A program made the position numbers and the translations under genes. The notes under the pieces are model-generated. The model was given only the letters and a program-made list of their open reading frames with translations. It had not been told where the DNA came from and searched no databases. This document shows, piece by piece, positions 9,701-18,749 of a DNA stretch of 64,000 nt (positions are counted from its first letter, which is position 1; each line of letters begins with the position of its first letter). Source of the DNA: CAYVAP01 sp964521065 (GTDB taxonomy: Bacteria > Bacteroidota > Bacteroidia > J057). The stretch is taken from the NCBI GenBank assembly GCA_964521065.1, contig CAZFPQ010000002.1, positions 1 to 64,000 of the forward strand, read 5' to 3'.

Positions 9701-10072
9701 TTAACATACTACCAAGCGGCTAACCGCATGATGGACAATCAAGCTCTGAGTGAAAAACTCAATGCCCTTGAGGACAAGCTGGAATCTATCAGCATTGCCC
9801 TATTTGGAGATCCTCTCAAGTCACAGCTAGAGATCGATCAGAGTCCTTCTTTGACCAATCGAATCAATACGGCCATCTACTCAGGAAACTCTAGCTTCAG
9901 TGACCCGACTCAAACGGCAAAAATGGTAAAGGAAATAGCACAGGAGCGCCTAACTCCTGTGATTGCCAGCATGAAGGAAATCCTAAGCCGAGACATTCCT
10001 GAGATTGACCAAATGCTCAACCAAGCTCAGGCCCCCTGGACCCCAGGGCGCATCTTGGAGATAGAGGATTAA
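6773..10072 (+). CDS. Sortilin/BNR Asp-box repeat secreted protein
   Basis: The protein (about 1,099 residues) has a signal peptide ending LAQ. Roughly ten Asp-box motifs (S/T-x-D-x-G-x-x-W, for example KSLDGGQSW, KTTDGGENW, HISTDAGDSW) span residues 60-720 and predict one or two VPS10/sortilin-like beta-propellers. A Lys/Glu-rich stretch near 815-850 leads to an Ig-like segment and a helical C-terminus. I chose ATG 6773, which starts the signal peptide; an upstream in-frame TTG at 6701 lies inside the preceding terminator. Such proteins are frequent in Bacteroidota and often annotated as glycosyl hydrolases, but no catalytic residues can be assigned. A 14-N gap interrupts the coding sequence. 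Confidence 0.85.
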   Translation: MPKLTPYIFSLLLLFMGSLPMSLAQEEEEKPPAYEAGWNSLSFRSIGPAFTSGRIADFAVNPQNSSEFYVATAAGGVWKTSNHGLNFTPIFDGEGSYSIGVVELDPNNSNVVWVGTGENNNQRSVAYGDGVYKSLDGGQSWEHMGLKESEHIGMIAIDPRNSDVVYVAATGPLWSSGGDRGLYKTTDGGENWEKILEISEHTGVHEVHLDPRDPDLVYAVSHQRRRHVFTYISGGPESAIYKSTDGGENFRKIMSGMPSGDIGRVGLDISPANPDIIYAVVEAQKDKGGFYRSTNRGETWERRSDYSTSGNYYQEVIADPVDADLVYVMNTFAAVSENGGKSFWNVGEQNKHIDNHALWINPHNPNNLLNGNDGGVYESWDRGKTWRFFPNLPVTQFYKVAVDNDYPFYHVYGGTQDNFTLGGPAQTSEPTGISNRNWIVTQLGDGFEPHVDPKNPNIVYSQSQYGNLYRFDKASGESQNIVPQPPDSGYSYNWNWDSPLLISEHDNKRLYYASDRVHRSDDMGQSWREVSGDLTRGIDRNRLPVMGKVWPMDAVAKNQSTTPYGNIVALAESPLDEKLIMAGTDDGLLHISTDAGDSWAQIDHFPGVPDTTYVNEIIASAYDKNTLFVALNNHKRGDFMPYLLKSTNLGKSWTSIASNLPERGSIYAIAEDPVKEGLLFVGTEFGCFASLDGGEYWQKLSQGLPTVAVRDINIQERENDLVLATFGRGFYVMDDYSALRELSEETLESEAHLFPVAEALQYEPYSPIAASKTISWLGPKGFQGETYYLGENPPFGAAFTYYLKESYATLKSERKKEEGEKRKEGEVVYYPSYEQLKAEKEEEKPFLIFTVRDANGEIVNEIRKSPQKGINRVYWDLKYPAIDELRTRYADPSSSINSSGIMVLPGTYTVELAKSIQGEITTLVEPVSFEVKSLGIVMLDQVAYXXXXXLAFHQDLMQLSKSAHAVTESYQQLSERLTYYQAANRMMDNQALSEKLNALEDKLESISIALFGDPLKSQLEIDQSPSLTNRINTAIYSGNSSFSDPTQTAKMVKEIAQERLTPVIASMKEILSRDIPEIDQMLNQAQAPWTPGRILEIED
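9606..9619. other. Assembly gap (14 N)
   Basis: Fourteen undetermined bases fall inside the sortilin-like gene. The reading frame continues intact on both sides, giving five unknown residues, which suggests the gap length is right or off by a multiple of three. Confidence 0.99.
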
Positions 10073-10097
10073 TTCTCACTCGTTTCTTAAACCTTCC

Positions 10098-10136
10098 AAA
10101 TGAGTTCCACCCGATATGGGTGGAACTCATTTGTTA
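10098..10136 (+). terminator. Rho-independent terminator
   Basis: Arms ATGAGTTCCACCC (10100-10112) and GGGTGGAACTCAT (10118-10130) form a perfect 13-bp stem with a 5-nt loop, followed by TTGTT. It lies 28 nt past the sortilin-like gene. Confidence 0.8.
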
Positions 10137-10200
10137 TCCAAGGCCCTTGATTTGTAACCCCATTAAGCCCCCCAGCATCTACTGAGAAAATCACCTCAGT

Positions 10201-11121
10201 ATGATTAGCATTTTTATTAACCCGGTCGAGAATCGACTGCGGGCGGGATGGCGGATTCTGGTTTTTTGCCTCTGCTTTTGGGTAATCGGATCTATTGGTC
10301 TTTGGATAAAACCATGGTTTGGAGAAATAGGTAAGCGCGACTATTTAGAACAGTATAGTTTGATCATAGTCATGGGACTAGCCCTAGCAGCATCTCTGGT
10401 AGCACCCTGGGCACGGAGGAAAATCGACCGTCGGAGTTTGGCTTCTATGGGATTTTTCCTCAGTAAACGAACATGGCTTGATTTGTTGTTTGGATTTGGG
10501 CTTAGTGGGTTCATGGCTGGGATATTTTTAGCCACCCTATCCATTTTCAATCTCGCAGAGATCCAGGGGATTCAGTGGTACACGCTAAGCTCGGTTCTTT
10601 CTATAAGCGGGGGATTTGCTGAGTTTTTAACCTACCTATCAGCTGGAAGTCTGGTGGTATTTTTGATCGAACATATCCTAGTAGCTTACTGGGAAGAGTT
10701 GGTGTTTCGTGGATATTTGTTCCACAACTTCAAGGATGGCCTAGGTCTAAAGGGGGCCATTTTGTTGTCATGCCTCCTCTATGGTTTGGTTCATGCCTTC
10801 AATCCCCACGCCAGTATAATTTCAACGAGTATTATCACTCTTTTTGGCTTGCTGCGGATTTATGGCTTGCTCCTAAGCAAACAGTTATGGCTCTCAATGG
10901 GCATGCATATTGGCTGGAACTTTTTCCAAGGTCCAATTTTCGGGTTTGCAGCCAGCGGACATCAAACTCCCAGTCTTTACCAGATAGACATCCTGGGGCC
11001 TTCTTACCTCTCAGGAGGAAATTTTGGGCCTGAGGGGAGTATTCTCATCCTTCCGATTCTTGGTTTTGCATTTTTTCTGATGCATCTCTGGAACAAGTCT
11101 ATGCAATCAAAACCTAGGTAA
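10201..11121 (+). CDS. CPBP family intramembrane glutamic protease
   Basis: The 306-residue integral membrane protein has about eight hydrophobic helices. It carries the CPBP/Abi motifs: EELVFR (165-170; the EExxxR motif), a downstream membrane-embedded His (H198, in GLVHAFN) and HIGWN (236-240; HxxxN). These are the conserved residues of Rce1-type intramembrane proteases. The substrate is unknown; family members process lipidated or peptide substrates or give bacteriocin immunity. It stands alone between two hairpins' worth of spacing, and no peptide precursor gene is visible beside it. Confidence 0.88.
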   Translation: MISIFINPVENRLRAGWRILVFCLCFWVIGSIGLWIKPWFGEIGKRDYLEQYSLIIVMGLALAASLVAPWARRKIDRRSLASMGFFLSKRTWLDLLFGFGLSGFMAGIFLATLSIFNLAEIQGIQWYTLSSVLSISGGFAEFLTYLSAGSLVVFLIEHILVAYWEELVFRGYLFHNFKDGLGLKGAILLSCLLYGLVHAFNPHASIISTSIITLFGLLRIYGLLLSKQLWLSMGMHIGWNFFQGPIFGFAASGHQTPSLYQIDILGPSYLSGGNFGPEGSILILPILGFAFFLMHLWNKSMQSKPR

Positions 11122-11318
11122 ACCCCATCTTGAGGTAGCTTAGCATACATCAATTCCTGCTGTAGCCAGTCTATATTTTACATCACGACTACTTCATTTC
11201 TTAAATGGTGCCTAGTTATCACTTCGATATTCTAGTTTTTCAGCCTAATTTAGTCAGTAAAGGACCGGTTCACGGCATCAATTTAAGCCTACCCATCTCG
11301 CTAACTACATCAACACCC

Positions 11319-14300
11319 ATGGTACTAAACTCGCTTTTGGGAAATACCTTGCTCCAAACTAGCTCCGACTCAGTATCCGGAGAATACGTCAATTTAGAAG
11401 GCCAGCCATTTTACAAGATATCGAATTACGATTCGATGCGCCCCTTCTTTATCTCCTTGGTAAGCCACTCCGATCACTGGTTGTTTATCTCCAGTACGGG
11501 GGGATTGACCGCGGGTCGGAAAAATGAATTATACGCCCTTTTTCCCTACTACACGGACGACAAGCTTGCCGAGAGTGCGGAGAAGACAGGAAGCAAAACA
11601 CTTTTTCAAGTTTACAAAGAAGGCAAGTGGCATCTTTGGGAGCCATTCTCACACTTCTACGGGAAACTCTACAGCAAATCCCGAAATCTGTATAAAAACA
11701 TCACGGGCAACATCCTGATTTTTGAAGAGGTCAACCATGACTTGGGGCTCACTTTCCAATACAGCTGGCAGTTTTCTGAGAAATTTGGTTTTGTAAAAAA
11801 AGCTCAACTCATCAACCAAGGCTCGGAGCCGGTAGAAATATCCGTCCTGGATGGTTTGCAAAACATACTCCCATATGGAGTATCTCCCATGATGCAAAAT
11901 GAGCGCAGCAACCTCAGCCATGCTTACAAAAAATGCGAACTGGAAGAAAACACGGGAGTAGGCATGTTCATGCTTAGTGCCATGATTGTGGATAAGGCCG
12001 AACCCAGCGAAGCGCTAAAGGCCACCACCGTATGGACCTCTGGCTTGGAACCTGAGCACTACCTTCTATCCAGCCGCCAGCTGGACACCTACCGCGAGGG
12101 AGGTAAACTGAGCAGCGAAGTGGACGTCAAGGCCGAACCTGGCAGCTATTTCATTCACACTGAATTGACCTTGGATTCTGGAGACCAAAAGGAATGGCAT
12201 ATTGTCTGCGAAATCAACCAGGACCATTCAGATGTCATTGCGTTGATTGACCGGTTAAGCAGTGATCCGACGGATTTGGTGAATGAATTGAGCAAGGACC
12301 TTGCACTAGGCACCAATGAGCTCAGGAAGTTGGTTGGCATGGCCGATGGCTTGCAATGTACTGGCTATGCACTGAGCGCTGGTCGCCACTACTCAAATGT
12401 ATTGTTCAACATCATGCGTGGCGGGATCTTTGAAGATCAATACATGGTAGAACGCGATGACCTAATCGACTATGTGCACACCATCCGTCCATCCGTCCTC
12501 AGGGACTACCCAGACTTCTTTGATTCCATGCCTGGAGAGTTGGCTTACTCAAATCTGATCGAGCAAGCAGAAGCTCGCCAGGATCTAGACCTGGTCCGCG
12601 TGTGTTATGAGTATCTACCTATCTCATTTAGTCGCCGTCATGGAGATCCTAGCCGTCCCTGGAATAAGTTCTCCATTGAAACTCAAAAGGCTGATGGCAG
12701 CAAAAGCCGGTATTACCAAGGAAACTGGCGGGACATTTTCCAAAACTGGGAGGCATTGGCGATTTCATTCCCGGGCTTCATCAATGCCATGATCACCAAG
12801 TTTGTCAACGCCTCCACCATAGATGGATACAACCCCTATCGGATTACCCGTGATGGCATTGATTGGGAAGTTATCGAGCCCGATGATCCTTGGTCTTTCA
12901 TTGGCTACTGGGGGGATCACCAGATCATTTACCTCCTAAAATTGCTGGAAGTTTCTCATGCCCATGACCAAGCCGGCTTGGAAAGCCTACTTAGCGCCGA
13001 GCATTTTGCCTATGCAAATGTCCCTTATCGCATCAAGGGCTATCAGGATATCGTCAAGAATCCCCAAGACACCATCGACTTTGATGACGACCTACATGCC
13101 CTGATTGAACATCGCTGTGAAAAAATAGGCGCGGATGGCAAGCTGGTGTATGACGCGGAGGAAAATCTGGTTCGAGCAAGTCTCACTGAAAAGCTCCTGC
13201 TCACCTTGGTGACCAAACTATCCAACTTTGTGCCTGAAGCAGGTATTTGGCTCAACACTCAGCGACCAGAGTGGAACGATGCCAACAATGCCCTGGTTGG
13301 CAATGGAGTCTCCATGGTGACCCTCTACTACATCCGTCGCTATCTCAGTTTTTGCCAAGATCTATATGGAAAAATGGATGCGACTGAGTTTTCACTGAAT
13401 GCTCCTGTTGCGGATTTCCTAAGAGGGGTGGAAAGTTGTTTCGGCACCTACCAAGCGAAACTTCAAAGCCAGTTTACCGATCGAGAGCGGAAGTCGATGA
13501 TGGATGAGTTGGGCAAGCTAGGAGAAACCTATCGCGAACTGGCTTACCGAGGCTTTAATGGGGAGCAGACTTCGGTTAGCAGTGAAGAACTGCTTCGCTT
13601 TTTCTCATTGGCTTTGGAATATGTAGACCACGCCATAAAGCTCAACCGTCGGGAAGATGGATTGTACCATGCCTACAACCTGATCACCATCGCTGGCGAT
13701 GAAGTCAAAGTTTCTTACCTGTATGAAATGCTAGAAGGCCAAGTTGCGGTCCTTTCTGCTGGGATGCTTGACGCCCGGGAGGCATTATCCGTATTGGACG
13801 CGCTGAAGGGGTCATCTATGTATCGCCAGGATCAGTACAGCTACCTACTCTATCCTAACCGGGAGCTTCCCCGCTTCTTGGATAAGAATCAAATCCCAGC
13901 TGACTTTGTCAACCAATCAGTACTGGCCAGCACCTTGTTGGAAAAAGGTGACCAGTCTCTACTCCTCAAGGACGTACGTGGAGATTATCACTTTAAGGGA
14001 GATTTCCGTAATGCTGAGGACCTGAAAGCAGCGTTGGCGGGCCTGAAGGAAAAAGGATTAGGGGAACTGGTCGACCAGGAGTATGACTCCTATTTGGAAG
14101 TATTTGAGCAGATGTTTGACCATAAAGCCTTTACAGGTCGTTCAGGGACCTTTTATGGATACGAAGGACTGGGTAGTATTTACTGGCACATGGTGTCAAA
14201 ATTGTTGCTAGCCACCCAGGAAGTGGTCTACGCTGCTCGTGGCGAAAGTGAGGAGATCATGGGGCGCTTGGTAGAGCACTATTATGAGATCCGTGCTGGA

Positions 14301-14762
14301 ATTGGCATCAATAAGTCCCCGGAGCTATACGGAGCTTTCCCCACCGATCCCTATTCCCACACCCCCGCCCATAAAGGAGCTCAGCAGCCTGGCATGACGG
14401 GGCAGGTCAAGGAAGATGTTTTGAACCGCTGGGCCGAATTAGGAGTTCAGGTCAAGCAGGGTAGTGTTTCCTTTGCTCCCTTCTTCATGCACCCTTCTGA
14501 GTTTTTGGAAGAAAGCAGTGATTTCCAGTATTTCAACCTAGAAGGAAACCTTGAAACCCTTCCGTTACAAGCGGGAGAACTGGGATTCACGTATTGTCAG
14601 GTACCCGTGATCTACCGCAAATCTGATCGCCATCAAATTCGCGTGATCACTCAGGATGGAGAAAAGGAAATAGCTGGAGCGAGTCTAGACCAGACCTTGT
14701 CAAGCCAACTGTTTAACCGGGACGGGTTCATCAAGCAAATTCAGGTTGAGCTAGCCCTATGA
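11319..14762 (+). CDS. Large cytoplasmic GH94-like/(alpha/alpha)6-barrel protein
   Basis: The product has about 1,147 residues from ATG 11319; an upstream in-frame ATG at 11205 would add 38 residues of unconvincing sequence. There is no signal peptide. The first 300 residues look like the beta-supersandwich of glycoside phosphorylases (FISLVSHSDHWLFISSTGG, then a long beta-rich stretch). The middle and end are helical and rich in aromatic and acidic residues (GNWRDIFQNWEAL, GYWGDHQIIYLLKLLE, GYEGLGSIYWHMVSKL). This resembles GH94 cellobiose-phosphorylase-like enzymes, but the protein is longer than typical GH94 and I cannot place the catalytic Asp with certainty. A strong hairpin follows the stop. 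Confidence 0.6.
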   Translation: MVLNSLLGNTLLQTSSDSVSGEYVNLEGQPFYKISNYDSMRPFFISLVSHSDHWLFISSTGGLTAGRKNELYALFPYYTDDKLAESAEKTGSKTLFQVYKEGKWHLWEPFSHFYGKLYSKSRNLYKNITGNILIFEEVNHDLGLTFQYSWQFSEKFGFVKKAQLINQGSEPVEISVLDGLQNILPYGVSPMMQNERSNLSHAYKKCELEENTGVGMFMLSAMIVDKAEPSEALKATTVWTSGLEPEHYLLSSRQLDTYREGGKLSSEVDVKAEPGSYFIHTELTLDSGDQKEWHIVCEINQDHSDVIALIDRLSSDPTDLVNELSKDLALGTNELRKLVGMADGLQCTGYALSAGRHYSNVLFNIMRGGIFEDQYMVERDDLIDYVHTIRPSVLRDYPDFFDSMPGELAYSNLIEQAEARQDLDLVRVCYEYLPISFSRRHGDPSRPWNKFSIETQKADGSKSRYYQGNWRDIFQNWEALAISFPGFINAMITKFVNASTIDGYNPYRITRDGIDWEVIEPDDPWSFIGYWGDHQIIYLLKLLEVSHAHDQAGLESLLSAEHFAYANVPYRIKGYQDIVKNPQDTIDFDDDLHALIEHRCEKIGADGKLVYDAEENLVRASLTEKLLLTLVTKLSNFVPEAGIWLNTQRPEWNDANNALVGNGVSMVTLYYIRRYLSFCQDLYGKMDATEFSLNAPVADFLRGVESCFGTYQAKLQSQFTDRERKSMMDELGKLGETYRELAYRGFNGEQTSVSSEELLRFFSLALEYVDHAIKLNRREDGLYHAYNLITIAGDEVKVSYLYEMLEGQVAVLSAGMLDAREALSVLDALKGSSMYRQDQYSYLLYPNRELPRFLDKNQIPADFVNQSVLASTLLEKGDQSLLLKDVRGDYHFKGDFRNAEDLKAALAGLKEKGLGELVDQEYDSYLEVFEQMFDHKAFTGRSGTFYGYEGLGSIYWHMVSKLLLATQEVVYAARGESEEIMGRLVEHYYEIRAGIGINKSPELYGAFPTDPYSHTPAHKGAQQPGMTGQVKEDVLNRWAELGVQVKQGSVSFAPFFMHPSEFLEESSDFQYFNLEGNLETLPLQAGELGFTYCQVPVIYRKSDRHQIRVITQDGEKEIAGASLDQTLSSQLFNRDGFIKQIQVELAL

Positions 14763-14790
14763 TCGGGTGCGGCTGATACCTAAACAGACT

Positions 14791-14830
14791 GCCCCTGGAA
14801 CTAGCAAATAGTTCCAGGGGCATATTTATT
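14791..14830 (+). terminator. Hairpin terminator
   Basis: A perfect 12-bp stem, GCCCCTGGAACT (14791-14802) and AGTTCCAGGGGC (14810-14821), with a 7-nt loop is followed by an AT-rich tail. It lies 29 nt after the GH94-like gene. Confidence 0.75.
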
Positions 14831-15041
14831 AGTGGGAATCATTTCCTGATTCATATTCTCACCAAAGCTTCCTCTGCCATATTTTGATGCCCTCACAAAA
14901 CCATACCTCCTAGGATTGAAGGGAATCCTTGCCTTAAATGGTCTGCACAAGCCACTTGTTTACTGACCTGTTTAGTTATTTAGAGTGGCACAAACTCCCC
15001 ACTTCACAGGCAAGGGGAGACACCTATTATTCTTTTTAAAA

Positions 15042-17297
15042 ATGAAAAAAGCGGCTCTCTATTTAATCACAATTTTAGCCACAATCCACGGTTCTAAGGC
15101 TGCTAGCTATTACGTATCTACCGAAGGCAGTAATGTCGCCAATGACGGATCTGAATCTGCGCCTTTTAGAACCATCCAGCATGCGGCGAATCAAATGTTA
15201 GATGGAGATACCTGTTTCATCATGGCGGGAATATACCGTGAGGCAGTAACCGTTAAAACAGATAATGGAACCTTTAAAAATTATGGCGATGGGCAAGTGA
15301 TCGTCTCGGGTGCAGATTTAGTAAGTGCTTGGGTCGCAAGCTCCCAAGGTCCAGGTATTTACGAGGCTCCATTTACAAGGGGAGAAACCGATTTTACTCA
15401 ATTTTTTGTCAAAAATGAGCTGAAGCAAATGGCCAGATGGCCAAATAACCTGACTGAAAACATGATGAATCCTGAAGATACCCAATCGGGTTATGCAAGC
15501 TGTCAGGTTTTCGGTAGCAGTCCGGCCGGTCAAACTCAAAAGACGGTCAGCTTTACAGGTCTTGCCGCAGAGGCTTACCCTACAGACTATTTTCAGGGGG
15601 GCTACTTTAGAGGAATAACAGGAAAGACGTGGTGGAATCCCATGGGCAAAATCACAGGGTCCAATGGATCAGACTTGGCGGTCAATGCCATTACCTCCGG
15701 CTGGATCGACAACAACAATTCAGTACTAAACAATTCAGGCAAGGGCTATGGTTTTATCTTTCACCTAAACGCCTTAGATCAAGAGGGAGAATGGTACCAT
15801 GAAGGAAATACAATCTACTTCAAGCCGCCTAGTGGCTTGGATCCCAACGACATGGAACTAAGTGCAAAAAAAAGAAAGTGGGCGTTTGATTTTAATGGCA
15901 AGGATCAGGTTGTCCTGGAAGGAATCAACATCCATGCGGCATCTATCGACATGAGAAACAGCAACGATTCCAAAATATGGAGCTGTTCCATTCAATACTT
16001 GTGGCCATTTTTTACCAGAGCGGGATATGCAGTGGCGAATCCGAATACCATGGGGGGGATTTGGATTCAAGGAGATAGAAACGAAATCAAAGATTCTTAC
16101 ATCGCCCATAGCTGGGGTACTGGGGTATATATAGACAACAATTCGCAAGACAATAAAATTGAGAATTGCCTCATCGAAGATATCGGCTGGATTGCGCAGT
16201 TCACCTCCTCTATACAGAACTTTGGCAAGGGGACCATTATCACCCATAGTACATTGGGTTCTACGGGACGTTTTCACATCAGGACCAACGATCAAGTGTT
16301 TATCACCTACAACGATTTATACGACTGCATGAAGATGGGTCAAGACGCAGGCTCCATTCAATGTACCAACGGGGGGGTGGCCAATTACGGTGTAGCCTTA
16401 AATATGAATGGTTCAGAGATCGCCTACAACCGAATTCACGACAGCAATACCTTAACGAATGGAGTCAAGGAGTTTGTGGTCGCTTTATATTTAGAAGGAT
16501 GTTACAATTACACCGTCCATCACAATCTGATTTATAACTTAAAAACCGATGTAGTGCCTGATGGAACGTTTACCTATCTAGGTCCAAGGTATGCCCAAAT
16601 AGAAGACTGCTACTATTACAACAATACTGTTTGGAACCTTGATTGGGGAATCAGAATCTGGAATCGGGGGACGTATCCAGCAACGGGGGCCACGGCAGAC
16701 ATCAGAAATACACGCTTCTGGAACAACATCATTGATTCGGGAGCCCCAGACAAAGGGAATAATGCAGCACCTCTGTTTGCTAAAATTGATTTCAGCAATA
16801 ACCTTCGAAACCAAACCCAGAGTACCAGTTCCAGTCTTTTTGAGGACGCAGCCAGTGGTGATTTCAGCTTGAAGCCAGAAGCTGTTATGGCCATCGACCA
16901 AGGAATAGATATCCCTGGGATTACCGATGGACATGGGGGTGCATCTCCTGATATTGGGGCAGTAGAATTGGGCAGTCCTTTCCCCATGGTTGGGGCAACT
17001 ATTAGCAGAGAGGACTTCAACCTTGGCCCTACCCTATCTATCCAAGACTTTCATGGCAGTTCGTCTACAAACTTAAACGTATATCCCATTCCATTACAAG
17101 ACGAGCTACACCTCTTATCGACATCAAATATCATTTCAGAAATCACCATCTATACCATTGATGGTGAGTTGGTATTCAAGGCTTCCCCTAACAAAATGGA
17201 GGAGCGAATCTATCTGGGCAAATTACCGCCAGGGGTGTACATAGCGCGAATATGGCGAGAATCCCAGCTAGAAATCATGAAACTGATGAAACGCTGA
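15042..17297 (+). CDS. T9SS-secreted right-handed beta-helix protein
   Basis: The 751-residue protein starts at ATG 15042 with a signal peptide ending SKAAS; the in-frame GTG at 14985 only adds residues before it. Residues about 25-110 match the DUF1565-like N-terminal cap of pectate-lyase-fold proteins (YYVSTEGSN, APFRTIQHAA). Residues 290-600 form repeated short beta-strand coils with Asn-rich turns, typical of parallel beta-helix glycan-active proteins. The last 80 residues form a T9SS type A sorting domain (NVYPIPLQDELHL to GVYIARIW), so it is exported to the surface or medium. It probably binds or cleaves a polysaccharide, but no catalytic residues can be named. Confidence 0.82.
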   Translation: MKKAALYLITILATIHGSKAASYYVSTEGSNVANDGSESAPFRTIQHAANQMLDGDTCFIMAGIYREAVTVKTDNGTFKNYGDGQVIVSGADLVSAWVASSQGPGIYEAPFTRGETDFTQFFVKNELKQMARWPNNLTENMMNPEDTQSGYASCQVFGSSPAGQTQKTVSFTGLAAEAYPTDYFQGGYFRGITGKTWWNPMGKITGSNGSDLAVNAITSGWIDNNNSVLNNSGKGYGFIFHLNALDQEGEWYHEGNTIYFKPPSGLDPNDMELSAKKRKWAFDFNGKDQVVLEGINIHAASIDMRNSNDSKIWSCSIQYLWPFFTRAGYAVANPNTMGGIWIQGDRNEIKDSYIAHSWGTGVYIDNNSQDNKIENCLIEDIGWIAQFTSSIQNFGKGTIITHSTLGSTGRFHIRTNDQVFITYNDLYDCMKMGQDAGSIQCTNGGVANYGVALNMNGSEIAYNRIHDSNTLTNGVKEFVVALYLEGCYNYTVHHNLIYNLKTDVVPDGTFTYLGPRYAQIEDCYYYNNTVWNLDWGIRIWNRGTYPATGATADIRNTRFWNNIIDSGAPDKGNNAAPLFAKIDFSNNLRNQTQSTSSSLFEDAASGDFSLKPEAVMAIDQGIDIPGITDGHGGASPDIGAVELGSPFPMVGATISREDFNLGPTLSIQDFHGSSSTNLNVYPIPLQDELHLLSTSNIISEITIYTIDGELVFKASPNKMEERIYLGKLPPGVYIARIWRESQLEIMKLMKR

Positions 17298-17374
17298 AAA
17301 GCTATACCTAGCTACTCTGCAGGCTTATCCTCTTGGAAATATTTCCGTATATAGCTATCTAAGCGATCACTAAA

Positions 17375-17650
17375 ATGACTCAAGAAACAACGCTAAGCTA
17401 TTACGAACTGACAGAGCGCCTTGAAGTAGCCGCTATGCATAGGCAGGTGGTTGACCTACATTATCTTGACGTAGAAGGTCAGCGTATCCAGCTCAAATCT
17501 TTTGTTTCAAGCCTGACCACCCAGGCAGGGCAAGAAGGAGTTCTATTTAGGGACGGCACCTTTGTGCCATTCAAGCAAATCCTCTCCATCAATGGAGAAG
17601 AGGGTCCCAACAATGGGCTTGATATGATGGGCTGTCGTTGTGGCATATAA
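17375..17650 (+). CDS. Small Rof-like (Rho-binding antiterminator fold) protein
   Basis: This 91-residue cytoplasmic protein has the pattern LEVAAMHRQVVDLHYLD, then a spaced beta-rich stretch ending FKQILSING. That resembles the Sm-like fold of Rof, the Rho-binding antiterminator, whose N-terminus contains LELACQHH and whose end contains RLDKITSF. The similarity is judged by eye from memory and is weak. The C-terminal MGCRCGI is not part of that fold. It is followed at once by an intergenic palindromic repeat. Confidence 0.5.
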   Translation: MTQETTLSYYELTERLEVAAMHRQVVDLHYLDVEGQRIQLKSFVSSLTTQAGQEGVLFRDGTFVPFKQILSINGEEGPNNGLDMMGCRCGI

Positions 17651-17780
17651 GCCCTTGGACAGAAGAAAGCGGGGTATGGCGGTACAGGCTATGGATATAA
17701 GGATGAATACATACAGTCACATATCCCGTATACCCTTACCTTGATTACCCTTTTTCTTTTGGCCTCCTGCTTAAGAAGCG
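17651..17780. repeat. Imperfect palindromic intergenic repeat, copy 1
   Basis: This stretch aligns with 18750-18886 over its full length (shared blocks include GGGTATGGCGGTA, TAAGGATGAAT and a T-rich end). Its inner part folds on itself: 17672-17694 is complementary to 17718-17735 with mismatches. It starts right after the Rof-like stop codon and contains no credible gene. Confidence 0.7.
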
Positions 17781-17871
17781 ATTGAGAGCTTGGGGGTTCA
17801 GATTTTGCAAGTTTAAAGGAAATAGTATGGCTATTTTTCCCACTTAAGGTTTCATTTCAATTCATCTTTCT

Positions 17872-18165
17872 ATGCAAGGCGGAGACTGGAAATTCATGTT
17901 CCATGCGGTAGAGCAAAATGATGTCGATTCGGTAGAGTACTATTTATCACAAGGTGTTGATCCCGATTATCAACATCCAGAATATTTGGAGTCTGCTCTG
18001 GTTGAGAGCATTCGCCTAAATCACTTGGACATTGCCAAGATGCTGCTGGAGCACGGTGCAGACCCCTTGATTAAAGAAGTTTGGGGAGGAGCTACTCCCT
18101 TGTCAGTGGCCAAGTCACAAAAGAACAAGGCCGCTAAAGAGCTCATTCAGAGCTACATCAAGTAA
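17872..18165 (+). CDS. Ankyrin repeat protein
   Basis: The 97-residue protein holds about two and a half ankyrin repeats (FHAVEQNDVDSVEYYLSQGV; ALVESIRLNHLDIAKMLLEHGAD; ATPLSVAKSQKNKAAKELIQ). It has no signal peptide and is likely a cytoplasmic protein-protein interaction module. Neighbours are a Rof-like gene upstream and an exported ABM-fold gene downstream, with gaps that make co-transcription uncertain. Confidence 0.8.
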   Translation: MQGGDWKFMFHAVEQNDVDSVEYYLSQGVDPDYQHPEYLESALVESIRLNHLDIAKMLLEHGADPLIKEVWGGATPLSVAKSQKNKAAKELIQSYIK

Positions 18166-18274
18166 ATTGCATGGCGATTGATTATCGGTCCAACCTAGCT
18201 GTCCACAAAAATCATGGAGACGAAAATGAGTTTTTACCATAAAAATTAAGCATTACTGTCACAGCACCCTCCAA

Positions 18275-18314
18275 ATGAGATCTAAGCAGCTGAACACTTA
18301 AACTTAGATCTCAT
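18275..18314 (+). promoter_or_regulatory. Hairpin overlapping a start codon
   Basis: A perfect 12-bp inverted repeat (ATGAGATCTAAG at 18275-18286, CTTAGATCTCAT at 18303-18314) has a 16-nt loop and is followed by GTTTT. The last two bases of the 3' arm are the first two bases of the ATG of the next gene. It could be a terminator for the ankyrin gene, a structure blocking translation, or an operator. Confidence 0.6.
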
Positions 18315-18717
18315 GTTTTCATTCATTTTTGTTAGCGGAATCTTCATCAGCTTATTTTTGGCTCCACTCCTTGGCATGGCCCAAACCCATCATGTAGAAA
18401 TTGAATCTCAGGCTCAAGCCCCCAAACTAGTAGAGCTTACCCATTTCCAACTCGTAGCTGACGCCGAGGAATCCCACTTTCTCCAAGCAGCCAAAGAAAT
18501 GGAAAAAGGATTTTTGGCGCATCAAACAGGCTTCATCCAGCGGACCTTGGTGCGGAAAGAAGGGAAATGGGTGGACATTGTTTACTGGCAGGATCAAGAC
18601 AGCATGGAAGCAGCCATGCAAAAAGCCGAATCGGCTCCAGCGGCAGGTTCATTTTTGCACATGATTGATTTCTCAACCGTGGAGATGAACCTCTATGAAG
18701 TCGGCTTGCATGAATGA
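18313..18717 (+). CDS. Exported ABM-fold (antibiotic biosynthesis monooxygenase-like) protein
   Basis: The 134-residue protein has a signal peptide (residues 1-24, ending GMAQ) and one dimeric alpha/beta-barrel domain (ELTHFQLVADAEESHFLQAAKEM, then GFIQRTLVRKEGKWVDIVYWQD), the pattern of the ABM superfamily. ABM proteins are usually cytoplasmic, so an exported one is less common. No heme- or substrate-binding residues can be assigned. The start codon lies in the 3' arm of a 12-bp hairpin; no other start would keep the signal peptide. Confidence 0.7.
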   Translation: MFSFIFVSGIFISLFLAPLLGMAQTHHVEIESQAQAPKLVELTHFQLVADAEESHFLQAAKEMEKGFLAHQTGFIQRTLVRKEGKWVDIVYWQDQDSMEAAMQKAESAPAAGSFLHMIDFSTVEMNLYEVGLHE

Positions 18718-18749
18718 CAGATTGTCCCTTAACTCTTTTGGGATGCCCT

